A DNA stretch of 64,000 bases from Pelodera strongyloides (taxonomy: Eukaryota > Nematoda > Chromadorea > Rhabditida > Rhabditidae). The stretch is taken from assembly GCA_036852015.1 (NCBI GenBank), contig JAANDG010000036.1:399501-463500 (forward strand), given 5' to 3'. Positions 52,301 through 57,600 of the stretch are shown piece after piece (position 1 is the first letter of the stretch; every line of letters begins with the position of its first letter). The notes beneath the pieces are model-generated. The model did no database searches. It was not told the DNA's origin and was given only the letters and a program-made list of their open reading frames with translations. A program made the translations under genes and the position numbers.

Positions 52301-53404
52301 AAATTCGAGTAAATTAGCATAACTACGTAAGAAGTCGGTTGTCCACCATGCGTTTCAAAAACCGGCCGGTATTTTGCTTTAATTTTGCACATAAAGACTC
52401 CTCAGCCTGAAGCCCCTTTTACCTTACGAGAGAATCAGTTTGTTTTTTGTTGGTACACATAGTGCGTAGTCCGGACGTATGATTGATGCTGCTTCTTTAT
52501 CGGATTTATCGCAAGATTATGTTGATTTGCTAAACATTTGCCTATAGTAGATTGATTTGCCTATGTTAGATAATACACAGCGTATGGAGGTACAATAGTC
52601 AACATAGTAGTTAGTAGGCTTACAATTAGCATAGCCTAAGCACTTACAGTACTCATAAGGGTTCTTTCAGGGAAGCTGAGCTTAACGACTACATCTATGC
52701 CCGAGTAGATGACATAGTCGGACCGGGACCTCTGAACGTATCTAGGACGATGGACCCATTACTTCCCACTCACCCGATTACGGTATGTTTATCCAGAAAG
52801 TAAAAAGTAAACCCAACGCCTTTTGTCAGCGGCAACGAAAGAAATGATCAATTATGAACCGTGATTTTTTGTTTAGGTTTATTGATTACATTAATAACAT
52901 ACAATCAAAAGGCAACCCTAATACAGAAATGCACATAAAAATATCCCATACTAACAATTGCAATAGTACATACATAGTTAAAATTTGAACTGGAATAGTG
53001 AACTAACAAATTCTCTGAGAGAAAGTACACGTGGTTCGACAATTAATCTTCTTTGCCAAACCTCATACAATTAGTGAGGCCGTCGATTAAGGCAGGCTTC
53101 ACTGATTAATATAAGTGTGACAAGTGTTTCTCCGGCGAATTTTTTGTTTCCTGTCACAGCCACAGCCTATCTGAGTGCCAGACTGCCGCGGCAACCTCTC
53201 ATTTTTGTGCCAAATGGGCGCGGCACAAGGTCAACGTTTCCCAATTGCCTGCAATTATCCCCATTTCAGCTACCTCCGCTCAAGAACCAACCACCTCCCC
53301 CATTCCAGCCTTTGTCAGAGATTTTCTCCGAAATTGAACGCCTTCAAAAGGAGAACCGCCAACAACCAAAGATTATCAAAACGGGTGTTTCCATTGATAT
53401 TTAG
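6289..53404 (+). CDS. cdh-1: Dachsous-type giant cadherin, 68 coding exons
   Basis: A single-pass adhesion receptor of 2826 residues (8481 coding bases; all 67 junctions agree in phase). It has an N-terminal signal peptide, about 25 extracellular cadherin repeats, one transmembrane helix (about residues 2594-2622) and a tail of about 204 residues. Repeats are recognised by calcium-site motifs: DxNDNxPxF linkers (e.g. DENDNVPIF, DVNDNAPVF, DLNDNAPQF), LDYE/LDRE and DADSG. No EGF, laminin-G or flamingo-box modules occur. Together with the repeat number this fits Dachsous (C. elegans CDH-1) rather than Fat, CELSR or classical cadherins. The family mediates heterophilic adhesion and planar polarity signalling. 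Intron 1 is 5.5 kb. Intron 14 is 9.9 kb and contains a complete antisense gene. Exon coordinates follow in five segment entries. The exon 12 acceptor is the weakest call. A Fat-like or unrelated large protocadherin is a less likely alternative. Confidence 0.88.
6573..6697. mobile_element. MITE family C (TTAAAGCGGYATG ends), cadherin intron 1
   Basis: The left end TTAAAGCGGCATGCTACGTG and right end ACCGCTTTAA are inverted. Family C typically shows AAAGCGGTATG then CACGTGGTTTT. Copies or fragments lie at about 14417-14530, 13240-13292, 27428-27595, 46393-46502, 48592-48797, 50665-50768, 54456-54562 and 57745-57895. Confidence 0.6.
7621..8078. mobile_element. Inverted-repeat element, family D (~458 bp)
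   Basis: Starts TTAAAGGGAGAGGCCCACGA and ends with its near-complement ATGGGCCTCTCCCTTTAA. The arms pair for well over 100 bases (e.g. ACTTACGCACAATGTCCGG against CCGGACATTCTGTGCAAGT). A shorter relative with almost no interior lies at 27596-27768. It lies in cadherin intron 1. The ORFs inside are palindrome artefacts. Confidence 0.8.
8446..9157. mobile_element. Inverted-repeat element, family E (~710 bp)
   Basis: Left end GGCTAATTGTACAATATTAC and right end GTAATATTGTACAATTAGCC are exact complements. The arms continue for about 130 bases, rich in 'AAACCGCA' on the left and 'TGCGGTTT' on the right. The interior has no transposase that I can see. It lies in cadherin intron 1. Confidence 0.85.
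9248..9498 (+). mobile_element. Retroelement 3'-end-like repeat, copy 1
   Basis: About 230 bases match 11023-11261 in the same orientation. Shared blocks include TTATATAAAAGAGTAACTG, TTTCTTATGATACGTTTGAA and GTAAGTCGCCTCAGGCGGCG. Copy 1 ends in a (TAAA)n-type simple tail, as LINE/SINE 3' ends do. Both copies lie in cadherin intron 1. Confidence 0.65.
9898..10080. repeat. GA-rich microsatellite
   Basis: Imperfect (GAGAGA)n tract with interruptions, in cadherin intron 1. The apparent minus-strand Ser/Leu-rich reading frames are artefacts. Confidence 0.85.
10547..10725. mobile_element. Foldback MITE family B (palindromic, ~179 bp)
   Basis: Nearly the whole element is one inverted repeat around about 10633. 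The right half ACAAAATTAGCATAGGATAC is mirrored on the left by GTATCCCTATGCTAATTTTGT. Ends read GTTAAAACGAAGTGCTAGCC and GGCTAGCATTTCGCTTTAA. A second, cleaner copy is at 61583-61755. The family shares its outermost TTAAAGCGAAAT with family A. Confidence 0.8.
10722..10903. mobile_element. MITE family A copy abutting family B
   Basis: Family A body in the order CATCGAGTACACCAGCATTC, GTGCAAATGAACATGAATTA, AAAAATTGAGCTAAATTCGA, ending CCGGTATTTCGCTTTAA. It starts in the same TTTAA that ends the family B element at 10725, so one inserted into, or next to, the TTAA end of the other. Confidence 0.75.
11023..11261 (+). mobile_element. Retroelement 3'-end-like repeat, copy 2
   Basis: Direct copy of 9248-9480 without the TAAA tail. 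It ends at CCGTCTGGTATA. Confidence 0.65.
11452..11975. repeat. Cluster of GA microsatellites
   Basis: Several (GAGAGA)n blocks separated by 50-80 bases. The spacers share the phrase AGGAACACAATGCCACAAG or variants, so the cluster may have grown by tandem duplication of a larger unit. It lies in cadherin intron 1. Confidence 0.75.
14417..14530. mobile_element. MITE family C copy
   Basis: Left TTTTTAAAGAGGTTCCAACACGT and right ACACGTGTTATTCCGCTTTAA pair imperfectly. It lies in the intron between cadherin exons 6 and 7. Confidence 0.5.
15213..15320. repeat. CT microsatellite
   Basis: Long (CT)n tract about 30 bases upstream of cadherin exon 9, with an intervening AT-rich segment that holds the actual acceptor (cag at 15348-15350). 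Confidence 0.85.
15545..15640 (+). repeat. tRNA-derived SINE fragment followed by TTAGGC units
   Basis: GGTGGCGTAGCGGTGGGCG resembles a Pol III box A, and GGGTTTCAATTC about 30 bases later resembles a box B. The sequence ends in TTAGGC units (15617-15640). No complete cloverleaf can be drawn, so this is not called as a tRNA gene. Confidence 0.45.
17203..17295. repeat. Interstitial telomere-type repeat (TTAGGC)n
   Basis: About 14 TTAGGC or one-mismatch units, in the intron between cadherin exons 13 and 14. It is a perfect nematode telomere unit and my main taxonomic pointer. Confidence 0.9.
17465..19135. other. Cadherin intron 14, left part without a recognised gene
   Basis: No splice-flanked frame stands out. 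A short region near 17830-18130 repeats phrases such as AAATGGTACCT and ATGGTATCTAATCG and may be a degraded element. Confidence 0.4.
19136..19251. repeat. Left member of an inverted-repeat pair (partner about 20866-20970)
   Basis: About 110 bases, complementary to 20866-20970 with scattered mismatches. Shared blocks include GTATCGCTGCGCCGATCGGA and TACGTAAAACACTTTT on the partner strand. The pair brackets the last OSCP1 exon. This could be one element's terminal repeats or two opposed MITE insertions. Confidence 0.7.
19362..19367 (-). terminator. Candidate polyadenylation signal of the OSCP1 gene
   Basis: TTTATT on the plus strand is AATAAA on the minus strand, about 220 bases after the OSCP1 stop codon. 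Confidence 0.45.
19585..25088 (-). CDS. OSCP1: OSCP1 (organic solute carrier partner 1) homologue, 10 exons, nested in cadherin intron 14
   Basis: Exons in transcription order: 25088-25011, 24731-24559, 23974-23806, 23187-23113, 22936-22838, 22632-22528, 22178-22098, 21418-21330, 21147-20997, 19767-19585; 400 residues, all phases consistent. The protein follows human OSCP1 (about 390 residues, from memory) end to end: LLLINMGGEMMYILEQRL at the N-terminus, KKFLDELFKPQELHSKK, MRLNETSMDKLYDLMTM, MIRNCLLTFFQ, GQFVLFPGE, LGVNMY, and KGVDMLDLMDE near the C-terminus. The mammalian protein was reported to promote organic solute uptake, but its biochemical role is unsettled and I see no transmembrane segment. 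The last 40 residues are a Lys/Arg/Ser/Ala-rich tail that I do not recall from human OSCP1. The gene is antisense to, and fully inside, the cadherin intron. Confidence 0.9.
20866..20970. repeat. Right member of an inverted-repeat pair (partner 19136-19251)
   Basis: Complement of the left member. It lies in the last OSCP1 intron, only about 27 bases from the donor of the exon at 20997-21147. Confidence 0.7.
21500..21922. mobile_element. Inverted-repeat MITE (~420 bp) in an OSCP1 intron
   Basis: Left end TTAAAGGAGGAGGCTCACGA and right end ATGAGCCTCCTCCTTTAA mirror each other. Inner arms also pair (GAAGTGCTCGAATGGTTTCC against GGAAACTATTTGAGCACTTC). The interior is non-coding. The TTAAAGG end resembles family D. 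Confidence 0.75.
23610..23695 (+). repeat. tRNA-derived SINE head or pseudo-tRNA
   Basis: GGTGGCGCAGTGGTTTGCGG fits a Pol III box A, and CGGGTTCGAATCC, about 50 bases on, is a perfect box B. The T-stem and acceptor stem do not close properly, so this is a SINE or tRNA relic rather than a functional tRNA. It lies in an OSCP1 intron. Confidence 0.5.
25089..25097 (-). promoter_or_regulatory. Splice acceptor abutting the OSCP1 start codon (candidate SL trans-splice site)
   Basis: On the minus strand TTCTTCTAG is immediately followed by the ATG at 25086-25088. In nematodes an acceptor with no room for a 5' UTR usually marks spliced-leader addition. A cis-spliced non-coding first exon is the alternative. 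Confidence 0.5.
25098..25191. other. Sequence between the OSCP1 start and the next MITE
   Basis: Short non-coding stretch that would contain the OSCP1 promoter. No motif stands out apart from a T-rich tract near 25100-25140. Confidence 0.3.
25192..25371. mobile_element. MITE family A copy, cadherin intron 14
   Basis: Left CAAAGCGAAATAACAGCCGG, body with GGACAACTGAATTCTTACAT and AATTTAGCTCGTTTTTTATT, right GGGCCGGTATTTCGCTTTAA. It lies about 100 bases upstream of the OSCP1 start codon. Confidence 0.8.
25372..26739. other. Cadherin intron 14, right part; includes a local duplication
   Basis: No supported exon. The phrases CGACGGATGTTTCTTGTGTC and GAGCT(C/T)(T/C)CGA recur at about 25620, 25782 and 25950 with ~160-bp spacing. 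This is a degenerate tandem duplication, accompanied by GTGCGAGTGCCGG-like and TATAAGACC-like segments. Confidence 0.45.
26740..26852. repeat. (GA)n microsatellite
   Basis: About 35 nearly perfect GA units followed by an imperfect GAGAGGGG stretch. This is the longest pure dinucleotide array in the window. Confidence 0.9.
27090..27275. mobile_element. Degraded copy of the 2879-3058 MITE family
   Basis: Ends near GAGTGGTGAATATGGCCTCA, like the 2879-3058 right arm. The left side carries ATCCACCAC and the interior has paired GGGGAAATATTTCC-like blocks. A third relative is at 40365-40487. Confidence 0.45.
27336..35452 (+). CDS. cdh-1: Cadherin gene, exons 15-34 (middle repeats)
   Basis: Exons: 27336-27416, 27845-27947, 28884-29092, 29296-29386, 29665-29723, 29945-30162, 30412-30457, 30660-30758, 31238-31312, 31504-31644, 32157-32261, 32584-32677, 32946-33064, 33198-33417, 33900-34077, 34224-34306, 34531-34664, 34801-34905, 35054-35152, 35326-35452. 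They encode roughly residues 580-1375. Calcium linkers include DVNDNVPVF (exon 17), DHNDNAPEF (exon 22), DVNDNAPVF (exon 25) and DINDHSPAC (exon 28). Exons 29-34 encode about three repeats whose linkers lack DxNDN. Exon 17 carries a Gly/Ser/Lys-rich insertion inside the repeat that follows its DVNDNVPVF linker. The exon 27 donor could be 33064 or 33067 without changing phase. Exon 22 uses TTTGAG and exon 34 uses ATTAAG as acceptors, both unusual for the gene. Confidence 0.85.
27428..27768. mobile_element. Family C MITE abutting a family D deletion derivative
   Basis: The first part (27428-27595) begins TTTAAAGCGGTATGTCACGT. The second (about 27596-27768) begins TTAAAGGGACAGATCCACGA, ends GTGAACCTGTCCCTTTAA, and shares interior phrases with 7621-8078 (CAATTTACTT...GAATGTCCG, GTGAAAACCGCAT, TAGAACTCACAGAG). 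Both lie in the intron between cadherin exons 15 and 16. Confidence 0.65.
28079..28115 (+). repeat. Duplicate of the exon 16 3' end and donor site inside its own intron
   Basis: The 37 bases starting ATTTCAACTCACTGTTGAAG, spanning the end of cadherin exon 16 and its GTGAG donor (first copy 27916-27952), recur exactly 163 bases downstream. The following 60 bases are similar but diverged. Confidence 0.85.
30920..31185 (+). mobile_element. tRNA-derived SINE (~265 bp), intron between cadherin exons 22 and 23
   Basis: The head contains box A-like TGGTCAAGTGGCAAGG (30926-30941) and a canonical box B GGTTCGATCCC (30969-30979). The body runs through ...GGATAAAACCAGCGGAGATAA and GGACCCCGGTGCACCGTTTC to a T-rich CTTTATCTTTTACTTT end. 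Part of the body recurs at 1250-1340, showing dispersal. Confidence 0.7.
33496..33662. mobile_element. MITE family A copy
   Basis: Left end eroded (GGTTTTGAAACACATCGAG). Body GAACATAAATTAGAATAAAA and right end ACCGGACGGTATTTCGCTTT are typical. It lies in the intron between cadherin exons 28 and 29. Confidence 0.75.
35812..43968 (+). CDS. cdh-1: Cadherin gene, exons 35-52
   Basis: Exons: 35812-35954, 36122-36231, 36723-36868, 37169-37269, 37579-37635, 37748-37805, 37978-38091, 38367-38567, 39523-39647, 40080-40201, 40563-40679, 40887-41008, 41281-41366, 41822-41906, 42313-42426, 42696-42758, 42930-43141, 43848-43968 (about residues 1375-2073). Linkers range from canonical (DLNDNAPQF in exon 44, DENDNVPVF in exon 52) through relaxed (DTNNHSPRF, NINDNFPSF) to absent (exons 38-39 and 42). 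Exons 39 and 40 are only 57 and 58 bases long. The intron between exons 42 and 43 contains a 500-bp foldback element, and the intron after exon 52 contains a 2.4-kb inverted-repeat element. Confidence 0.85.
37270..37400. repeat. CT-rich microsatellite
   Basis: Imperfect (TCTCTC)n tract beginning just inside the intron after cadherin exon 38. It lengthens the apparent reading frame there. Confidence 0.75.
38852..39355. mobile_element. Near-perfect 500-bp foldback element, intron between cadherin exons 42 and 43
   Basis: The left half AAGGGATAGGTTCATCTCAA... is mirrored to the end ...TTGAGATGAACCTATCCCTT. Pairing continues through the whole element to a short loop near 39105, with only scattered differences (e.g. 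AATCAATCACAGAACAATAC against GTATTGTTCTGTGATTGATT). There is no coding capacity. Confidence 0.9.
39674..39849. mobile_element. MITE family A copy
   Basis: One of the cleanest copies: begins GTTAAAGCGAAATACCGGCC and ends GGCCGGTATTTCGCTTTAAC. It lies in the intron between cadherin exons 43 and 44. Confidence 0.85.
40365..40487. mobile_element. Degraded relative of the 2879-3058 MITE family
   Basis: ATATTCACCACCCTGATTCC on the left and AGGAATGATGAATACGGCG on the right pair imperfectly. It lies in the intron between cadherin exons 44 and 45. Confidence 0.45.
43986..46390. mobile_element. 2.4-kb element with ~125-bp terminal inverted repeats, cadherin intron 52
   Basis: Left arm GGGACGCGGTCACTGAAAAT, reading on through ACCCCCTATATTTTATGTC, is matched by the right arm ending GTGACCGCGTCCCTTTAA. 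The outer 75 bases are identical. Inner arm blocks (CACCGAGATATTCACC against GGTGAATATCTCGGTG) extend the pairing to about 125 bases. The interior has no recognisable transposase. It does hold segments flanked by good splice signals on the plus strand, notably 45274-45352 (TTTGTATTTCAG before, GTAAGG after) and a possible ATG exon at about 44805-44885. The element could be non-autonomous or could carry a captured gene fragment. Confidence 0.8.
44805..45790 (+). pseudogene. Possible small multi-exon coding fragment inside the 2.4-kb element
   Basis: Candidate pieces are: an ATG exon starting MSTEFVQLKERNFLQGG and ending at a GTACTT donor (~44885); a splice-flanked segment 45274-45352 reading IFDTKMAGLCCVNDKGHLAD...; and a segment after TTGTTTAG near 45621. 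The phases of the first two do not join directly. The middle piece weakly recalls the start of a Roadblock-type protein such as LAMTOR5, but the similarity is too short to rely on. I do not assign a function. Confidence 0.2.
46520..50566 (+). CDS. cdh-1: Cadherin gene, exons 53-62 (membrane-proximal repeats)
   Basis: Exons: 46520-46633, 47089-47254, 47647-47839, 48000-48160, 48379-48553, 48814-49044, 49268-49373, 49617-49705, 49842-50030, 50474-50566 (about residues 2074-2579). Motifs seen include MDADSGENGRVHYSI, LDREHL, DENDNAPYL, SDPDEGDNGR, LDYEKTQEY and VDADSGKDGKIRY. The last repeat ends at IPVYFE just before the transmembrane exon, without cysteine clusters or a proteolytic GPS-like domain. 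Exon 58 (231 bases) is the longest repeat-coding exon. Confidence 0.87.
46688..46871. mobile_element. MITE family A copy
   Basis: Begins TTAAAGCGAAATACCGGCCG and ends GGCCGGTATTTTGCTTTAA. It lies in the intron between cadherin exons 53 and 54. Confidence 0.85.
50235..50370. mobile_element. Foldback element (~135 bp), intron between cadherin exons 61 and 62
   Basis: TCTCGGGACGACGGAAATGT is mirrored exactly by ACATTTCCGTCGTCCCGAGA, with arms of about 55 bases around a loop near 50300. Confidence 0.85.
50819..53404 (+). CDS. cdh-1: Cadherin gene, exons 63-68 (transmembrane helix and cytoplasmic tail)
   Basis: Exons: 50819-50986, 51246-51356, 51616-51729, 52086-52189, 52671-52782, 53270-53404; the stop codon is TAG. 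Exon 63 encodes about 28 apolar residues (core VAVVALFVALLCILILCVF) followed by a basic stop-transfer RYKAKSK. The tail contains a Ser-rich block, DSGIDPDT, SSSMTDYLTSLGVN, an acidic-aromatic YIYARVDDIVGPGPL block, PPLKNQPPPPF (proline-rich) and a C-terminus SIDI. The SGID/TDYLxxLGV region recalls a conserved tail block of Dachsous proteins (from memory, not aligned). For exon 68 the acceptor at 53269 is chosen because it is the only one that keeps phase with exon 67; acceptors near 53159-53165 give a stop. Confidence 0.85.
51905..51998 (-). mobile_element. Retroelement 3'-end fragment
   Basis: TAATAATTTATTGACACATT and CATATAAAATGATGATGAGA are shared in the same order with 54880-54985. Read on the minus strand the unit ends in TGTCAATAAATTATTATAA, like a LINE 3' tail. 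It lies in the intron between cadherin exons 65 and 66. Confidence 0.6.
52210..52382. mobile_element. MITE family A copy
   Basis: Begins CTTTAAAGCGAACTACCGGC and ends CCGGCCGGTATTTTGCTTTA. It lies in the intron between cadherin exons 66 and 67. Confidence 0.85.
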
Positions 53405-54655
53405 TGTAGAAATTAATATTAGGACGAATTCGAATTTAACTAAACTCCGCCCACTTTATGTCCCTTTCGGAATATTTTTCTGTCACTTTCATACTCGGAA
53501 ACCCGAAACCCACTATCTAGTTTCGCGTCTGTATCTCTCATTTTCACACTATCTATGACAGAGACGAAAGTGGGCGTTGTTTTCGTTTTTAGGTCCAAAT
53601 TGAATAGTTTAACTTAACTTGTATGTGTACATAGATATACCTCCCGATTTATTACAAAAAATTGTATCCGGAGTACAGCAGATATTCTCTCTTTATTGAG
53701 AAAAAACGCAATAATTTAGGGATTTACAGTTATGGTTATATGGGAAAACCCGTGCCCATGTCGTTACTGGTCCATGAACATTTGACGATGGTTTTGTGAA
53801 AACCATCACGAAGTGGTCACGAGGCAGTCTTTTCATGTTGATTTTTTTCGTTGAAAACCGTCACGACAAGGGCCCGACCGTATCCTGTGTAGTAGCAAAT
53901 TTGAAAAAAAAATTCTGTAGCAGCTAACACATTCATAGTGCAGAAAAGAATAAACAAGACCGATACTTCGTCTAGTCACATGGTACATATTTTCAGTGCA
54001 TTTCAATAGTTATGTCAGTTATGTGTACTTATATTATTTCTAAGCATTTTATATCTTTTTACTGCCAACCATCAGTGCTAACATTTAGCATAGATAGATA
54101 TTCAATCCTAATGTGTAGTATAGAGATAGACTAATCCTAATTAGATTATTATTGTATGTAACAAAACTACTAACAATGGAAGTTTGTATAAAGTAACTCC
54201 CCGTACTTGATATCTTCTATGGTGCTTTCACATTTCAGTTTGCACGATGTGTTGACTGTTGACCAATGTTTTACAACTATATAAAATTATTTATTTTTTT
54301 GAAATTACCACTAAATGTGGTGCTTACATAAAGAGATTAATATTATACAAATATGTATGTCAACTTACGCTCTCGAACTAACAAGGAACACCCGATTACT
54401 GTAATAACAAGCAAAAAGTCAAACTGTTAATTGTACCACAAATATCAATTTCCAGCTACTGTAGAGCGACATGACACGTGATTTGTGAAACGTACGCGAT
54501 TACTCAAATTGTGCTCCATTCTGTGACTATCCAGCACAAACCACGTGCCATATCGCTTAAAAAATCCTAATTTATCTGTTCCTGTCCTGGCTCTCTCTCG
54601 CAAAATGAGTTAACAACAAAGAACAAAGAACAAAAAATAAAACATCAACTAATTA
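53405..54655. other. Convergent spacer between the cadherin and DPH7 stop codons
   Basis: Holds the two 3' ends and a family C-like fragment near 54456-54562 (ACACGTGATTTGTG...CACAAACCACGTGCC). Nothing coding is recognised. A small mirrored patch near 53750-53880 (ATGGTTTTGTGAAAACCAT) could form a hairpin. Confidence 0.45.
53949..53954 (+). terminator. Candidate polyadenylation signal for the cadherin
   Basis: AATAAA on the plus strand, about 545 bases after the stop codon at 53404, is the first canonical hexamer I found downstream. Transcript data would be needed to confirm it. Confidence 0.4.
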
Positions 54656-57600
54656 TTACAATATGGTCCATTCAGGGTGATCTAGCTAAACCTACCATAC
54701 TACACGACATCTAACTCTACGGTACTTACAGTATAATCATTAAATGTTGCATAAGCCAATGTATTTCCAGACAAAGTAGCTCCATACAGAAGATTTGCAC
54801 CTAAAATATGTCCTAAAGTGCACTTAGAAGTACCGTAACCCTTGCTACAAAAACATCTATTTTAATTTCTTTAGACATAATAATAATAATTTATTGACAC
54901 ATTATATAAAATATATAAGTGTGCATCATATAAAATGATGATGAGAAGGTTGGCAAATTAAGCCACATGCAACGATTGCTTGAGGTTCGTTTATAAGAAA
55001 AGAGTAACACCTTGCTACAAATCAATTACCAATAAGATTAAGTGTTTCGCCATAGTTAAGATTTTTGAATTTTCGTGCATTACCTCAGGAAATAAAGCAA
55101 TAACATAACCACACAAGAGTAAATTATAGTAACATAAATGTATATACTACGGCATGCCTAAGAATAGTTTCTACCTAGCCACCTTTCTCAAATTCTAGCA
55201 TCCGTAATATACCTCCACCCGCAGTAATTCGAATGCGCTATGCACGAAAATTCATGTACCGCACATGGTAGTTTTTGTGGATAAGCCACAGGCGTACTAC
55301 TCAAGGATACCGGTAATTTGATTAAATACAAGTTTATTTCATGGATTGTTCACTGAGGTTGGTTCCATACATACATAAGTTTGATTCTGATATGCTTCCT
55401 TTAGAACGCAGATAAACATAACAAATACAATTCGATGTAGACAACAGTTGAAAATAGATACGAAACGAAATAACAGAGGTGAAAGTAAATATGATATTTA
55501 GTTTTCTTCGAGACTTTTCCATGATGTAGATGTAGCTGCAAACTCTAATGGCCGTTTTTAGAAGATTTCTAAATGAATGTGATGATTAATTCGTTCTTGG
55601 AATATAGGTATATTCCTTAAACCCGACTGTGATATCATTTTCTTCGAAACTATTTAGAATTTGAGTAATGTCTGATGATTTCAATAGTCTTTTAAAGGTT
55701 TTAGAATCATGTGCCTTTAGCAATTGTTCTGGAATTTTGTTTAACCATCTGGCCGTACGCAGAAAGAAACTGTGATAAAACGGGTTACGCTTTGCCAAAG
55801 GAACATGATATTCAAACGACGATAATCGTCCTCGAGTAGGCTTCATTACATAATATTTACTAAAGGAGTTGGCTAATTCGCCTTTCAAAAGTTTGAATGT
55901 GAATATAAGGTCGTGTTGGATTCTTCTTTGTTGCAAAGAAAGCAGGTTAAACTTACGTAATCGGTCTGAGTAAGATGGGATCAGGGTGCATTTTGGGTAA
56001 CATTTTTGAAAGATCATGCGAGTGATTCTTGACTGCACTTTTTCGACACGTAGTTTATCTTTTTTGAGATACGGATTCCAGACAACGCTTGCAAACTCTA
56101 ACAGAGGACGGACCCAAGTTTTATACGATTTTACGAGAATCAGAGGATTTCGCTGCTTAATGCTCTTAGTAAGAGCATACCAAACGCCCATACTTTTCGT
56201 ACATATATTAGAAATGTGGTCAACAAAATGCCAATTATCTTGTATCTGAATTCCCAAATCTCTCATAGAAGAAACCATGCCCAATTGAGTACCATTCACA
56301 CTGTACTTATACTTACAGTTTTTCTTTCCCATATATAGAACTTTACATTTTTCACTAGCCAACTCAATTTGCCAATCGATGCAATACTTCGACAACATAT
56401 CTAGCGACTTTTCTAATGCGAGATTGGCACTGAAAGCTTCATGTGCTTGATAACTACAGTAGATTTTACAATCATCGGCAAAACAGCGTATGTTTATGTT
56501 TGGAGAAGTTCGAATTACATTGGGAAGATCACATATATACAAAAGAAACAAGATAGGACCAAGTACAGAGCCTTGAGGCACTCCAGATGTAGCACTACAT
56601 TCATCAGACAAACAGTCATTTACTTTTACTTGAAAGGTTCTACCCGCTAAGAAATCAGACAAACCAGTAAATTAACTGTAGAGGAAAGCCCAGCATTTGA
56701 AGTTTGAAGAGCAATTTGGAGTGAACCACCTTATCAAAGGCTTTTGCAATGTCTAAGTATATTACATCTACACATTCGCCTTTTTCATAAGAAGAGAGCC
56801 ATTGTTTCTGTACATCAAGCATCTGTAGATCTACAGATTTCCCCCTAATAAACCCGTATTGTTCTTCTGGCATGCAATTTAACCGCTCAATATATTTGTA
56901 CAATTGATGTTTTACTATCATTTCCATGGTCTTGCAAACAGCACTGTTAATACATATAGGCCTGAAGTGTACTGGATATTTAGGCTTCGGAACCTTAGGA
57001 ACAGGAGTTACAATAGATTTTCTCCAAATGTTAGGCATTCTACCCGTTTCTAGAGAGATATTATAAATAAAAGACAATGGTTCTGACAATTCGTTTTTAC
57101 AAAATTTCAAGAAAAACTGAGGAATTCCGTCTGATGTCAAAGAAAACGAATTTTTTAGCCTGCCAAGTGTTTTACACACGTCTTGAGGAAAAATAACCGG
57201 TAGTGAAGCCTTAGTATGGATATCTGATCTAGAATACATCATAGGGAAAGTGCCATTATCACGTGTGAATACGGACTCAAACTGATTTCCTAAGAGGTTT
57301 GCTTTTTCATAACTATCATAAACACATTGGTCATCGAGCGGATTGTGAATAACACCTATTGATGATCTACCTTTGATACGTGAATTTACGTACGTATAAA
57401 ATTTCTTCCCAAATTTGTTCTCAAAAGCTTTATTTTCCTTATAGGCATAAAACCTTTCCAACGATTTGCAACGATTCCAGACATTTGCCCTATGTTAGTG
57501 CAGCCGAGTGGACGTCCAGTTTTCACGGTGACAAAAATTTCAACTTCTAAATCTCAACACTAAACTGTATCATATGTCATCCTCTTAGTAAGTCATCCAC

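Larger units (their letters stand above)
55320..57500 (-). mobile_element. 5'-truncated non-LTR retrotransposon (CR1/jockey-like) in DPH7 intron 7
   Basis: Two minus-strand frames, 57461-56655 and 56662-55586, together encode a reverse transcriptase and its C-terminal region. The 3' part ends near an AATAAA-containing sequence at about 55330. Upstream of 57500 the frame is lost, and there is no endonuclease domain, so the copy is truncated at its 5' end. It lies in the same orientation as DPH7, inside its 2.8-kb intron. Confidence 0.85.

Noticed and set aside
53117..53269. Extending the last cadherin exon upstream to about 53160
   Set aside because: The acceptors near 53159 and 53165 are out of phase with exon 67 and run into a stop. 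The acceptor at 53269 keeps phase.
57500..57600. Possible DPH7 C-terminal exon just right of the LINE
   Set aside because: A TTTAG acceptor there leads into a frame ([11 protein letters not shown]...) that does not resemble DPH7. The splice-flanked exons at 54800-54730 and 54685-54656 match the expected C-terminus and phase.
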